DNA of 64,000 nucleotides from Sinohyriopsis cumingii (GCA_028554795.2 CM068829.1:137771579-137835578); one strand, 5' to 3'; shown: positions 48,582 through 57,909, counted from the stretch's first letter. The notes: generated by a model not told the origin, from the letters alone. Translations and numbers: made by a program.

Positions 48582-48643
48582 GTGCGAATGACGAACGCTT
48601 TGAGTTTTTATGTGAAAAGCACAGACGTGAAGGAAAACATCCC
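48582..48643 (-). promoter_or_regulatory. promoter of gene C with shared 27-nt module
   Basis: Minus strand: GGGATGTTTTCCTTCACGTC... (module 48617-48643), then TATA-like CATAAAAA (48605-48612), then about 19 bases to GTCATTC. The module is identical at 25 of 27 positions to the one at 51112-51138 and at 22 of 27 to the one at 51858-51884. Confidence 0.75.
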
Positions 48644-48657
48644 CTACTTCTCTTTTC

Positions 48658-49041
48658 ACATTTAACCTACTATCCACACAGAGGTGAGGAGACAAACAAC
48701 TAACAACAAATCTACTGTCCACATACGGTAAGAATCATAACAAACACAAAATATACTATCCACACACGCGAAGAAGCAAAAACAAACCCAGTTATACTAT
48801 CCACACACGCGAAGAAGCAAAACAAAACCATAATCTACTATCCACACAGAAGGGAAGGTTTAGTAACCTCACACTCTACCATCCACACAAGCCTACGCGA
48901 GAGCTTTCAAACCCCAATAATCTACTATCCACTCAAACGTACGTGAGCTCTCACAAACCCCAATAATCTACTATCCACACAAACGTACGTGAGCTCTTAC
49001 AAACCCTAATAATCTACTATCCATACAAACGTACGTGAGCT

Positions 49042-49082
<41 letters not shown>
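48658..49082. repeat. 47-bp tandem repeat and (AC)n between genes B and C
   Basis: Units contain AATCTACTATCCACACAAAC and GTACGTGAGCTC. The right-hand units are nearly identical and the left ones diverged. The array is capped by an (AC)n microsatellite at 49044-49082. Confidence 0.88.
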
Positions 49083-49084
<2 letters not shown>

Positions 49085-49161
49085 ACATTAGTAAACGAGT
49101 GAGTGTTTATATTCACACTACTCCACACTCATATAAATTGACAACTTGAATAGTCTCTTTT

Positions 49162-49695
49162 CTAGAGATTGGTTAGCCCTGAGAAGGGCTGCTTTTTTTT
49201 GTTGTAAACTCCAGATGCACCTGGATCATGGTGACATCTCCCAGGTCTGGCATCACAGACACAACGGCGACTCCAATCATTCTCCCAGTTTATAGTTGTT
49301 ATTGGGAGTGCTGAGAGAGGTTGACTCGCTTCACTATCCCAGTCTTCACTTTCAGGGATAGTGAAGACTTCCCTCCTTCTCCTATTCTGCACACGTGGAT
49401 GTTGTCTGACCTCTATTTGTTGGACGACAGGTCTCTGTGCTGGTTGTGTCGGTGGTGCTGGAAGTGGTTGTGGAGGATTCCTCATCATGGGTGTAACTTT
49501 ACAGTTCTGTCTCATCATAGGGTGAGACAGGATCGTTTGTTTCCTTTCCTTCTCCTCTTCCTTATTCCTTTTATCCTCTTCTTCTTTACTTCTAACTTCC
49601 TCTATAAAAGACTCTGCTGCTAGCTCATTCAGGAATCGCCTGGCATACTCCAGGCACATTTGGAGTTCCAAAAGTTTCGCTATTCTGGTACTCAT
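49162..49695 (-). CDS. left-arm gene B, charged helix plus Pro-rich protein
   Basis: ATG at 49695: MSTRIAKLLELQMCLEYARR, then a Glu/Lys/Arg coiled coil, a Pro/Gln-rich middle, an NRRRREVFTIPESEDWDSEA segment and a Cys/His/Arg-rich end. The frame reads through stem-loop B before stopping, so the original stop was probably lost just upstream of it. The first eight residues match gene A (M-x-x-R-I/L-A-K-L). Family unknown. A TATA-like TATAATCC and an AGTCTGGCTACC initiator lie 20-75 bases upstream. Confidence 0.55.
   Translation of the reverse strand: MSTRIAKLLELQMCLEYARRFLNELAAESFIEEVRSKEEEDKRNKEEEKERKQTILSHPMMRQNCKVTPMMRNPPQPLPAPPTQPAQRPVVQQIEVRQHPRVQNRRRREVFTIPESEDWDSEASQPLSALPITTINWENDWSRRCVCDARPGRCHHDPGASGVYNKKKQPFSGLTNL
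49175..49190 (-). promoter_or_regulatory. histone-type 3' stem-loop B
   Basis: Minus strand AGCCCTTCTCAGGGCT: a perfect 6-bp stem with a TCTC loop (consensus UHUH), followed by AACCA and, 9 bases on, CTAGAAAAGAG (within 49155-49166), which fits a histone downstream element able to pair with U7 snRNA CUCUUUU. Confidence 0.82.
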
Positions 49696-49715
49696 CGTTT
49701 TGCTGTTAACGAATC

Positions 49716-49775
49716 AACAGGGGTAGCCAGACTTGTTGTTGTTGCGTTGGATTATAGTGGTGTTCACTCGCATTG
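49716..49775 (-). promoter_or_regulatory. core promoter of gene B
   Basis: CACTATAATCC, then 23 bases to AGTCTGGCTACC. The same 12-mer occurs at the matching place below the 51.1-kb TATA box. The 27-nt module is not seen here. Confidence 0.5.
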
Positions 49776-49822
49776 AGCATTTACCACTGGTTAATGGTGC
49801 CACAGGCACCTTTTTAATTACT

Positions 49823-50112
49823 CCTGGGGGAAGGAATGGTGCCACATCCCCCAGGCTTTAATGTACTCACAGAGTACTTTTTGATTCTAGCCGTTAGGTT
49901 GTAGGACTATTTGTCCCTAACAACCTAAATGTAAGGCTCTTACATGAGTGGGAACAGTGAAAGCACGCACTCATGTTAGTAAAGTTGGACTGAACTGCCC
50001 CAGGTGTCAACCCAAGCAGCATGTAACGCCCGCTGCGATTGGTCAGCAGCGATGACGTCACATTAGGACACCTGGTCGTGTGGCAAGTGGAAATCGTTCC
50101 ACATCTTGCCAC
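49823..50112. other. two hairpins upstream of gene B
   Basis: CCTGGGGGA / TCCCCCAGG (49823-49855) and a 33-nt imperfect palindrome, GTGGCAAG...CTTGCCAC, with an inner TGGAA/TTCCA pair (50080-50112). TGACGTCA (CRE) lies at about 50053. ORFs on both strands in 49.9-50.3 kb match nothing. Confidence 0.55.
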
Positions 50113-50509
50113 GTGTACGATATCCGAGCGTGGTAAAGGAGGAAAAGGCACTCGGCAAGCCAGCCATGGATGTTGTGTACTTCCTGAAACGCTAGCCCGT
50201 ACTTATTTCAAATTAAGTCCAGTTTTACTAGTAGACAATAAAAATACCAATAATGTGTAAGCCACCTCTGCAATTAATCAAATTGAAAATTTAGCAATTT
50301 TGAATAAATTTTAACGAACAAGTTAGAATTTAGTGTACAAAGTGTACATAAAATATGAAATAAGAACCAATCAGTGAAGTCTAAACGACTTATACCAGTT
50401 TGAGTCACGCATGGTTTAAAATTGAGTATAAGAATTTGGACGGCGGTACCAAAACAAGTCAAATTATGTAAGTTATGAAATAGATATTATCAAATTGGTT
50501 CTCTAGCCA

Positions 50510-51140
50510 AAATGAGAACCCAACATTCAACCAGACAATTTGATACCTTGCTCGACCTTTTCAAATCGAGTTTAGGAACGTCACCAGGTCCGGTTTGGTC
50601 TCCACTGAATATTTGATCAGCTCCGACATTTTCCGGCATCAGCGTTATTACTGTGCTAATCCGCAAGTTTCTGGTTTTCCGTTGTGTTGAACGGTTGAGA
50701 AGGCTGGGTCGTTCGGTTACCGTGGGCTGCAGGCTCCGTGTAAATGGTCGCGCCCCCTTTTATGATTATTTGATGCTGGTTAGTCACGGCCCACGTGCCG
50801 CAGCAAAGTCCACTCCTTACTCCCTCCTTTTCTCTAAATTTCCTAGTAACGAGCGGTCCGGTTTAGTTACGGTGTCTTTAGTGATGGTGTCGTTCTGTCT
50901 TCCAGTATACTCCATGCTGCAATGCCCTTTGTGCTGCAAGTTGAATTTTCTGTGTCTAGCGGCACGGTGGTAGGCTGCACTGCACTGCTTCGTAGCACGT
51001 GGTCGGTTGCCTTGCACTGCTCACGATGTTCACCGCTCGACGTTCCCTGGTTGAATGAGAATGAATGTGAGTGAGGTAGCCAGACTGCCGAGCGTTCCGT
51101 ATATATCACCCAAGCACGCACGTGAAGGAAAACATCCCAT
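50510..51140 (-). promoter_or_regulatory. two tandem promoter-leader units (D and E)
   Basis: Unit D: 27-nt module at 51112-51138, TATA (GATATATAC, 51099-51107), then AGTCTGGCTACC and a short ORF starting at MEYTGRQNDTITKDTVTKPD. Unit E: CATAAAAGGGGGCGCG near 50760, then a leader whose CCAAACCGGACC...TTGAAAAGG part aligns with D's CTAAACCGGACC...TAGAGAAAAGG. A GT donor-like AAG|GTATCA follows at about 50550. Whether these drive gene B through splicing is unknown. Confidence 0.45.
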
Positions 51141-51392
51141 GACACCAAAAACTTACATTGCCCTTATTATCCCCAAAGACGCGTGGACTTAAAAAAAAAA
51201 ACACTCACTCACCTTTTTTACTGACAATCACTCATTTTAAATTTTTGACAAGCTACGGAAACGAAGGATTTATAGCCACACTTTCTAACTAAGATAAAGA
51301 AATAATGTACTTATAAACGCACTACTATTATTTGCAAATGACTAACATACCATTGGCAATTGAATGAATATTTCTTTTCTAGAGTATTGGGT

Positions 51393-51408
51393 AGCTCTGA
51401 AAAGGGCT
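51393..51408 (-). promoter_or_regulatory. histone-type 3' stem-loop A
   Basis: Minus strand AGCCCTTTTCAGAGCT: histone loop TTTC, a stem with one C-A mismatch, followed by exactly ACCCA and then CTAGAAAAGAAA (51371-51382). It sits 32 bases after the gene A stop, the spacing typical of histone mRNAs. Confidence 0.82.
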
Positions 51409-51440
51409 GTTTTTTGTGGACGAGGAGTGATAGCAATCTT

Positions 51441-51794
51441 TTATGATCTAACATTACGACCTCGTCTGGCGGCAGGCTTTCCCACATGATAGGGTCTGCT
51501 TCTTCGGAAAGAGAAGGAGAACTCTTTCGTATCGACACGGCAGTCGATAAAACCTCTTTCAGGTTCCTGTTGCTGTTGCTGTTGCTGCTCTCTCTACTGT
51601 TTCTCAAGTCTGTACTTCTCTGTCCATTCTTCTTTGTCCCTGTTAATTTCCTCCCTGAAGAGCTATTCTATCATGTCTTCAGTGACTTTTAACATTCTGA
51701 CATTATCTATCTCTTCAGGCTTCGGTATCAGGCTTTGCCTGACACGATGCAAATTAACGTAACCTTCGTTCAGCTTGGCTAATCTTGAGCGCAT
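51441..51794 (-). CDS. left-arm gene A, small basic coiled-coil protein
   Basis: ATG at 51794: MRSRLAKLNEGYVNLHRVRQ, an acidic/basic helix (EEINRDKEEWTEKYRLEKQ), a Gln run, then an Arg-rich tail ending KPAARRGRNVRS. About 117 codons with two in-frame TAG codons (near codons 44 and 67), so probably a pseudogene in this copy. No family recognised. The start resembles gene B. It lies downstream of the protease gene in the same direction. Confidence 0.6.
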
Positions 51795-51821
51795 CTTCGT
51801 AGAAGGATGAGTCACAAATGG

Positions 51822-51884
51822 ATGGTGAGACTGGTGACTACCCAGCTTTTATTGTTAAAGCGCGGACGCGATCGAAAACATCCC
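51822..51884 (-). promoter_or_regulatory. promoter of gene A
   Basis: 27-nt module (51858-51884; ends GAAAACATCCC on plus), TATA box CAATAAAAG (51845-51853), then 20 bases to CAGTCTCACC, an initiator-like start about 30 bases above the ATG. Confidence 0.7.
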
Positions 51885-52100
51885 TACACGGTTTCGAGTC
51901 GGAACGCTAAAATAGTTTGATATAAGGGATAGAGAGAATTCAAAGAGCGTGGTTCATGATACCAATGGCAAACAAACGACAAACGCATTTGTTTTCAAAA
52001 GACAACATTTTTCATTCAAATAACTCACAACTAACAATTAACAATTTAAAAAAAAAATTAACAATTCAATTCAACAATAAATATTTTTTCAATTAACTAT

Positions 52101-52658
52101 CTATTTTGGACAAGGTTGACAACGTTGTGAATTAAATTGAGATTTCCACTGTTGGAAGTCATTGGGCCATTGATGTACACTACATTTCCTAGCTAGAGAC
52201 AAAAGATAGCCACAATGGTCACAAAACCATCGATCTACTTTCTCATCGTTTCTTGAACAATGACGATCGAAATAAGTCACTAAATGTTCTAAAGAATATC
52301 CCAGACTGCGTTGATGCAGAAAATACACACAATATTGTCCACACACCAATGAATCTGTGCCTTGTAATTTCACATTATTGAATCGTGTTGTCTGAGCATT
52401 TCTTCTCATAAAGTCAATGATATCGTCTTCCAAAGGGGGCAATCCATATGAATCAAAATACTCCACACATCCTTCCTGAGGAAAGTAGACAGCTACCCAG
52501 TGGGTTCCTAGGAGATGACTGTTGTCTGTGTTGATTACATAAGCTTGATGGTCTTGAGGTTTGCGATGAGGTAGTTCAACTTTAGCCCACACGACATGAT
52601 TCCAAGAAGCAGTGTACGAACTGTGGTTCAATAGGTAATAAAGTTCCTATGTATCCAT
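52101..52658 (-). pseudogene. Polinton PRO, adenain-like cysteine protease
   Basis: Ulp1/adenain-type protease that would process capsid precursors. Visible: catalytic His in GTHWVAVYF, acidic residue in EYFDSYGLPP, the Gln of LQGTDSLVCGQYCVYF and the catalytic Cys in CGQYC. Length about 185 residues, as in the family. ATG at 52658; the fourth codon is TAG, otherwise the frame is open. It follows the Cys-containing gene by 34 bases, and genes run MCP - Cys protein - PRO as in other Polintons. Confidence 0.88.
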
Positions 52659-52692
52659 GCTTGTGTTGTTTTCTTTTTTCCTTGTTTTTTCT

Positions 52693-53148
52693 TCACATGT
52701 GATGATAAGTGATCACTTCGATCTTGACTTTCTCTTTGAATTTGTCTGACAAGTAACCGTTTCTTCGTTTTGTCTCTGTACTCTGAGCCAAGAGAGCTTC
52801 GATGTGATAGATCTCTAGAGTTAATGGAGGACAAGAATGTTCACGCAAGTCTTTATACCACTGATGCAACACGGCTTCTTCCGAGATGAGACTCCAAGCT
52901 TCGTCCAGATACTAGTCCAATTTTTCTTCTTGACTCAGCATCAGACATTTATCGAGTTGAATTTAACTGGGATGATCGTTTTGACATCCATAGCAATCTT
53001 TCTTGACCAATTTCGTAATTTTTTCTGCCAAGTGTTTGGCAAAACAGGAGACTAAATACTGTTCTTGTTCTGGCCATCTGAACTGTATCACGATGTCCTT
53101 TTCGTCTTTGTCTTGGGGTTCTCATTTCACAGGTTCCTCACATTCCAT
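52693..53148 (-). pseudogene. conserved Polinton Cys-containing small protein
   Basis: ATG at 53148 overlaps the MCP stop by about 10 bases. Shows FAKHLAEKITKLVKKDCYGC followed by QNDHPS, a Cys-Gly-Cys/His-Pro-Ser pattern I recognise from uncharacterised Polinton ORFs located beside the capsid gene. It may bind zinc or be virion-associated; the function is unknown. Three in-frame stops (near codons 9, 60 and 77). Confidence 0.6.
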
Positions 53149-54397
53149 GTCCAAAGATGAATTTAACTGCCTCATGTAGAACTGTAGCAAACTGAAGTTC
53201 CACTCGAATCTGGCCTGATGTTATAGGGTGGAAATGTCCCTCGTCGCTCCCTTGGTCTGGAGCGAAATCAAAAGCCCAAAAAGCGTAGCCTCCTGCATAA
53301 TCCTCGTACGTAATACCATGACTGGTATTGGTCCCTAACTGTCCCGTGGCTTCGTACAGGGATAAGTACGACCTCAAGTAATTCATCTTGGCACTAAAGT
53401 CAGGTTCGAAAGGTCTGGTACACAAGGTCTTGCCATCTCGACTGACTTCAATCTTGGATATATCGTAGTGCTTAAACTGGAAAGGATTTTGATTGTGGAC
53501 TCCGCTGAAGGCTGCATTGCTCACGATACCAATGATTAATCACTTGGGTGACTGTACATGGAACAGATAATCTTCGATCTAGGATCGGAGTCCAGTGGCT
53601 ATGGTGAAAATTTTCACTTCCACTCGTCGTATCGGATAATTAGCGGTTGTTCTGCTGAAAGTGTGACTAATGTCGTTTCCCATTTTAGGTAACACTTCCA
53701 CACGTCGTACGTAGAGTTTGGATTCCTCGATGTAGGTTTTGTAATCATTTGCACCAGCCATCAAATGGAAAGTGGTACTGCTGCGATTCAGTTTCAGGCG
53801 AATATCTACACCGTTCTGCAAATACTTCTCTTGTAACCACTTGTCCAAATGCAAGCGACCAATCAGTTTTACACTTCGGCTTCCAGGAATTTTCTTTTGA
53901 CGTGCGTCAAATCCCTTATTGGTACAATCTTTATCTGCCACCTCATCGAACTTGCCCGCTGTGTCAAGTTTCCGTACCACACAAGCATCCAGATGAGTGT
54001 TTTTGGCTTCTTTTCCGTACGTCAAGAGATTGTCCAGGTACGCTAGATAAGGGTAAGTATCCATGCTGATGCTGACCAGTTTGTTATTCAAGTGCAAGTC
54101 CACTTCGCGGAACAAGGAATGCATGAAATTGTTGACAGGAGCTACTGGCTTATCGGCATATACATCGCTACCATCCTTATCGTTCACTTTGACTTTCAAA
54201 TACAAGTAACTACTGTTCAGATCAATGTAATATTAGGGCTGTCCTTTGATTTCAAACTCGATTGGAACTGAAGCTGTCAAAGAGGAGATGGGATGAAATT
54301 CGACCCATTGGGATTCTTGCATTGCCATCATGGTGAGTTGCATGGCAAACAGATCCAGTTCCGACATGGAACAGGCGCAAGATTCTCGGTGCATCAT
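53138..54397 (-). pseudogene. Polinton major capsid protein (double jelly-roll type)
   Basis: 420 codons in one uninterrupted frame apart from three stops: TAA near 54233, TAG near 53580 and TGA near 53538. It matches the Polinton capsid family often annotated in animals as F54H12.2-like. Motifs: LDLFAMQLTMMAMQESQWVE at the N-terminus, MHSLFREVDLHLNNKLVSIS, LHLDKWLQEKYLQNGVDIRL and GYAFWAFDFAPDQG near the C-terminus. It would form the hexon-like shell. It lies immediately after the penton/VI-like ORF (15-base gap). Confidence 0.85.
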
Positions 54398-54412
54398 TTC
54401 TGTTTCTAATAT

Positions 54413-54937
54413 TTAATAATCGAAAACGTCTATGTCTCGAGCAGTTCTTCTTTTCTTAGTCTTTCTGGCTTTAGAACTGTGAAGTCTTGTCAAGGGGTGT
54501 TTCCTTCGTCGTCTCTTTCTGCCTTGTCCTTGCTGTGGCTTCAGGGAAGCGGGAATGCCTGACACAGTATCGTTCAAGGCATTTATAGGAGTTTCGCGTC
54601 GGCACAAAATGTCTTTATCCGTTTGCAGCAAGACATTTTTGCCTGCTCTCAAGAAAGCTCCTGTAGGGTTTTGTTTGTCAATCATTACATTTTGGAGAAA
54701 TTCTTTGCCCGGTGTTAATGCGGCATCTTTCAAGGCGCGCAATCCTCGTGTCACCATCGGTTTCAACACCGGAGACACGGAACGAAAGGCCGACTTCAAC
54801 ATATCTCCTACATAGTGAGGATGTTCAAATTCACAGTGTACGTGATAGGTGTTTGCACCTTCCTGGTCATTGGCCGTGGTACTATCTATTTTGAAAGGAA
54901 TGACACTCAGTAACTGTACGGAGGTGTGTCCCACCAC
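54413..54937 (-). pseudogene. penton-like protein 3' part fused to a pVI-like basic protein
   Basis: The first 45 residues (VGHTSVQLLSVIPF, then CEFEHPHYV) are the late part of the Polinton penton (PX) protein. The reading frame then runs straight into an amphipathic stretch (LKSAFRSVSPVLKPMVTRGL) and a Lys/Arg tail (GRKRRRRKHPLTR), like the adenovirus VI/X-type minor core proteins of Polintons. The usual penton C-terminus is missing, so a deletion probably fused two genes. The 5' part of the penton gene lies at 57195-57833, on the other side of a LINE. Confidence 0.7.
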
Positions 54938-55137
54938 GTTATAATAATGATAATAATAATAATAATAAGGACTTTGTATAGCGCCTAATCTTTAGAAGCT
55001 CTAAGCCCTTTACAAGATTAGAGAACATCTATAAGATAAAAATAAAACATATATGATGGTATGATTACAAACACAAACACAATGAAATTAGAAAACGTAA
55101 AAAAATCATGCTGAATTATTTAAGGTAGGAAACATTA

Positions 55138-57126
55138 TTAGGTCTTTAAGTGTGTTCTTGCAGTCGCTGTGTCATTGTGTTTACGTTCAGTGGGCAATTC
55201 ATTCCACGTTGCTGGGTCGTGGTATGCAAAAGAACACTGTCCATATGACTTTGTTTTCATAGTGGGAATAATGAGTATACGATTGTCAGAAGAGGAGCGT
55301 AAGTATCTTGCTGGTGTATATACATAGGTGAGGTCGGATAGGTATGTTGGACAAGAGTCCGTCAGTGAAACGTAGCACAGAGAACAAATGTTGTGTTTGA
55401 TTCTGGATCGAATGGATAGCCATTGTAGGGTACAGAGCAGTGGGGAGGTGTGCTCTGATCGTGGTACTCTAAGTATGATCCGAGCAACTGTGTTTTGAAC
55501 TTTTTGAAGTTTCTGGAGCAGATATTGAGATGAACCAGACAGAACTGAGTTACAATAGTCCAGTCTTGAAAGTACTAATGAATACAGAAGTGTTTTAGTG
55601 GCATCAGCTGAAAGATATTTGCGAATTGATCTAATGTGTCTCAGCTCAAGATATGCAGTCTTGCATATGTTCATGACATGTTGGTGCAATGTGAGAGTAC
55701 TGTCCAGAGTAACACCTAGGTTTCGTACTGATTGTGTGAGTTTAATGTTGTGTTTCTGATATTTATTGTTTGAGGTAAAGGATGTGAATGAGAAAGTCGT
55801 TGTATTGTAATAAGATTGGCCTCAGTTTTATCATCATTCATCTGCAGCTTGTTACATGTCATCCATGATTTCACATCAGAAATGCACTTCTCTGCACCTT
55901 GGATGGTAGCATCAACTTCAGTTGGGTGGCTAGATTTATATATTTGGCTCTCATCAGCGTACAATTGGTGAGACACTGGATGATGATCTATGACACATGA
56001 GAGCGGTTGAATGTATATAATGAAAATAACAGGTCCAAGAACAGACCCCTGTGGAACACCACAACATAGATCAACTGGGCTGGATTGTATTCCATTTGCA
56101 GACACAATTTGTGTCCTGTTGACCAAGTAGGACTTGAACCACAGTAAGGCTGTATCATGAATGCCAAATACATGCTGGAGACGGTGAAGTTGTTGTTGTT
56201 ATAGCGTTAAACGCCATTTTTCAGCTAGGCTATACATGGCGGCCAGTATTAATGGTGGAGGAAGAACCCTGGAAAACCCCGGAAAGAACCACCAACCCAC
56301 GAGAAGCTACCGGCAAGCTTTCTTACATATCCACATTGGCCGAGCCCGAGACTTGTACCTACGCAGAAAGAGATGAGATGGCAGTGATCCGTGACGGAGA
56401 GCGCTTTAGACAACTCGGCCATTCGGGGCCCCGGAGACGGTGAAGTAATATACATGGTCTATTATGTCAAATGCTGCAGACAAATCAAGGAGAGTGATGG
56501 CTGTGATCTTTCCGCTATCCAACGCAGAGAGAATGTCATTAACTAATTTTAGAAGAGTAGTTTCAGTATTGTGGCAAGGGTGATATGCTGATTGTACATT
56601 GCTAAAAAGACTGTTTGAATTCAGATGAGATATAAGCTGGGATAGAACAACCTTTTCTAAGATTTTTTATATGAATGGGAGATTAGGAACTGGGCGGTAC
56701 TTCTTTAATTCTTTATGGTCTAGTGTTGGTTCCATCAGCAGAGGCTTTACAATGGCAGTTTTGAAAAATGATAGGAATTCCCCGGATGAGAGAGAGGAAT
56801 TAATAACATCAGTTAGTGAAGGCAATACTGGATCTAAGCACTCAAGCAGCAGTGATGTTGGAATTGGATCAAATTCACATGACTTTGGTGCACTCTTCGT
56901 CAGGATTGTACGTAACGAAATCCATAGAGATAGGTTCAAATGCTGCTAATGGTTGCCGCTTAAATTCTGTATCCCAACTGTATGGTGACGACGAGTCAAT
57001 TGAAATTGTGGTGTCAAGCTTATCTCTAATGGTTTGTACTTTGTCACGGAAGAAATTTGCAAACATGTCCGGAAGGTCGACTGGAGAGAAGATAGTTGGA
57101 AGTGGTGTAGATTTGTTCCTTGACAT
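55138..57126 (-). pseudogene. LINE reverse transcriptase fragments
   Basis: In order from 57126: upstream linker (PDMFANFFRDKVQTIRDKLD), RT fingers (FKTAIVKPLLMEPTLDHKEL, KYRPVPNL), LLDLSAAFDIIDHV with catalytic Asp, CCGVPQGSVLGPVIFIIYIQ, the YADD box altered to YADE (HQLYADESQIY), and the thumb/C-terminal region (LSRLDYCNSVLSGSSQYLLQ, RIILRVPRSEHTSP). Frameshifts at about 56900, 56650 and 55700 and the nested SINE inactivate it. Confidence 0.85.
56190..56432 (-). mobile_element. SINE family A, copy 5, nested in the LINE
   Basis: A perfect 13-bp duplication, GGAGACGGTGAAG, lies at 56177-56189 and 56433-56445. It splits the RT domain between the AAFDIIDHV and SYLVNRT segments. The youngest layer of a three-level nest. 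Confidence 0.93.
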
Positions 57127-57194
57127 TAGCTCGTTAGTAATGTCGAAGAACTCTTTGCAGCTCGAACTTTCGATGATCTTAGAAGTGTAGTGGA

Positions 57195-57833
57195 CACATC
57201 GGAGTACACAAAGATCAAATTGAGTCCTCCGTTCAGTTCTACCGGGTTTCCAAAAGCCCTGTAAAAATCATTGTTACTGTTGATCTTGGGGCTCAAATTT
57301 TGTGTTACCAACTATGGATGTCCACCCAAAAATAAACTACCATTAAACCTGAGGGACAATGTGTCCGTATCCTGAAATTTGATCATGAGTCGACGAGCAG
57401 CTTTATGGTACTGAATCTTAACAATCCTTTTGGCTCTGTTCAGGCCTTTGCCAAAGGCTAAGTCGAACCTGTCCGCAATAGTGTCCACCAAATGTTCACT
57501 ACTAAAATAATAACCTGAAGGAATTTTCTATGTGCTGATACTGAAGGATGGATTGCTTGCTGGTCTTGTGTCCCCTGAAAACCCGAATTTATTTATTTCT
57601 TCTTGCAATTGGGCATTTAGGATTTCAACGTGGAAAGTGTTTTGGTTTTCAGTGATATTTTTTATTTGTGTCGGATGAATGATTTCTAACAAAGCCACTT
57701 CCCAATGGGCTTCTTGATCTAATTAGATGGCCTGAGGTAATTTGGCCGTGTAACAGCACACATTGTAGTTGGGAAACACCTCCAATGAACTGTCACTTTG
57801 TATGATTAAGTAAAATTGGTTGTTACTGTTCAT
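57195..57833 (-). pseudogene. Polinton penton-like minor capsid protein (PX), 5' part
   Basis: ATG at 57833 (MNSNNQFYLIIQSDSSLEVF, PNYNVCCYTAKLP), then HWEVALLEIIHP, the canonical start of the single jelly-roll penton protein. Stops: TAA (codon 37), TAG (codon 102) and TAG (codon 173). The frame ends in GLNLIFVYSDV where the LINE is inserted; the gene resumes at 54937. Confidence 0.82.
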
Positions 57834-57909
57834 AATTCCAGAATTCTGTGGCTGTCCGAGGGGTCTACGTGAAGTGAGAGGAGTGTCTCCGCCCCAAATG
57901 GGATTGTTG

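Larger units (their letters stand above)
54940..57194 (-). mobile_element. 5'-truncated non-LTR retrotransposon (CR1/L2/jockey-like)
   Basis: A LINE inserted in the penton gene. Its 3' end at about 54943 is an (ATT)n tail following GCGCTATACAAAGTCC. It holds reverse-transcriptase pieces in shifting frames and a nested SINE. The exact 5' junction and target duplication are unclear. Confidence 0.85.

Noticed and set aside
50740-50765. Likeness of CATAAAAGGGGGCGCG to an adenovirus late promoter
   Set aside because: A short GC-rich TATA context is common; no further similarity supports homology.
47927-51408. Reading the three hairpins as bacterial-type terminators
   Set aside because: The DNA is eukaryotic, the loop and flanks fit the histone consensus, and U-tracts do not follow the stems.
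53138-54397. Alternative genetic code or readthrough to explain in-frame stops in the capsid gene
   Set aside because: All three stop codons occur and neighbouring genes also have frameshifts, so simple decay explains it.
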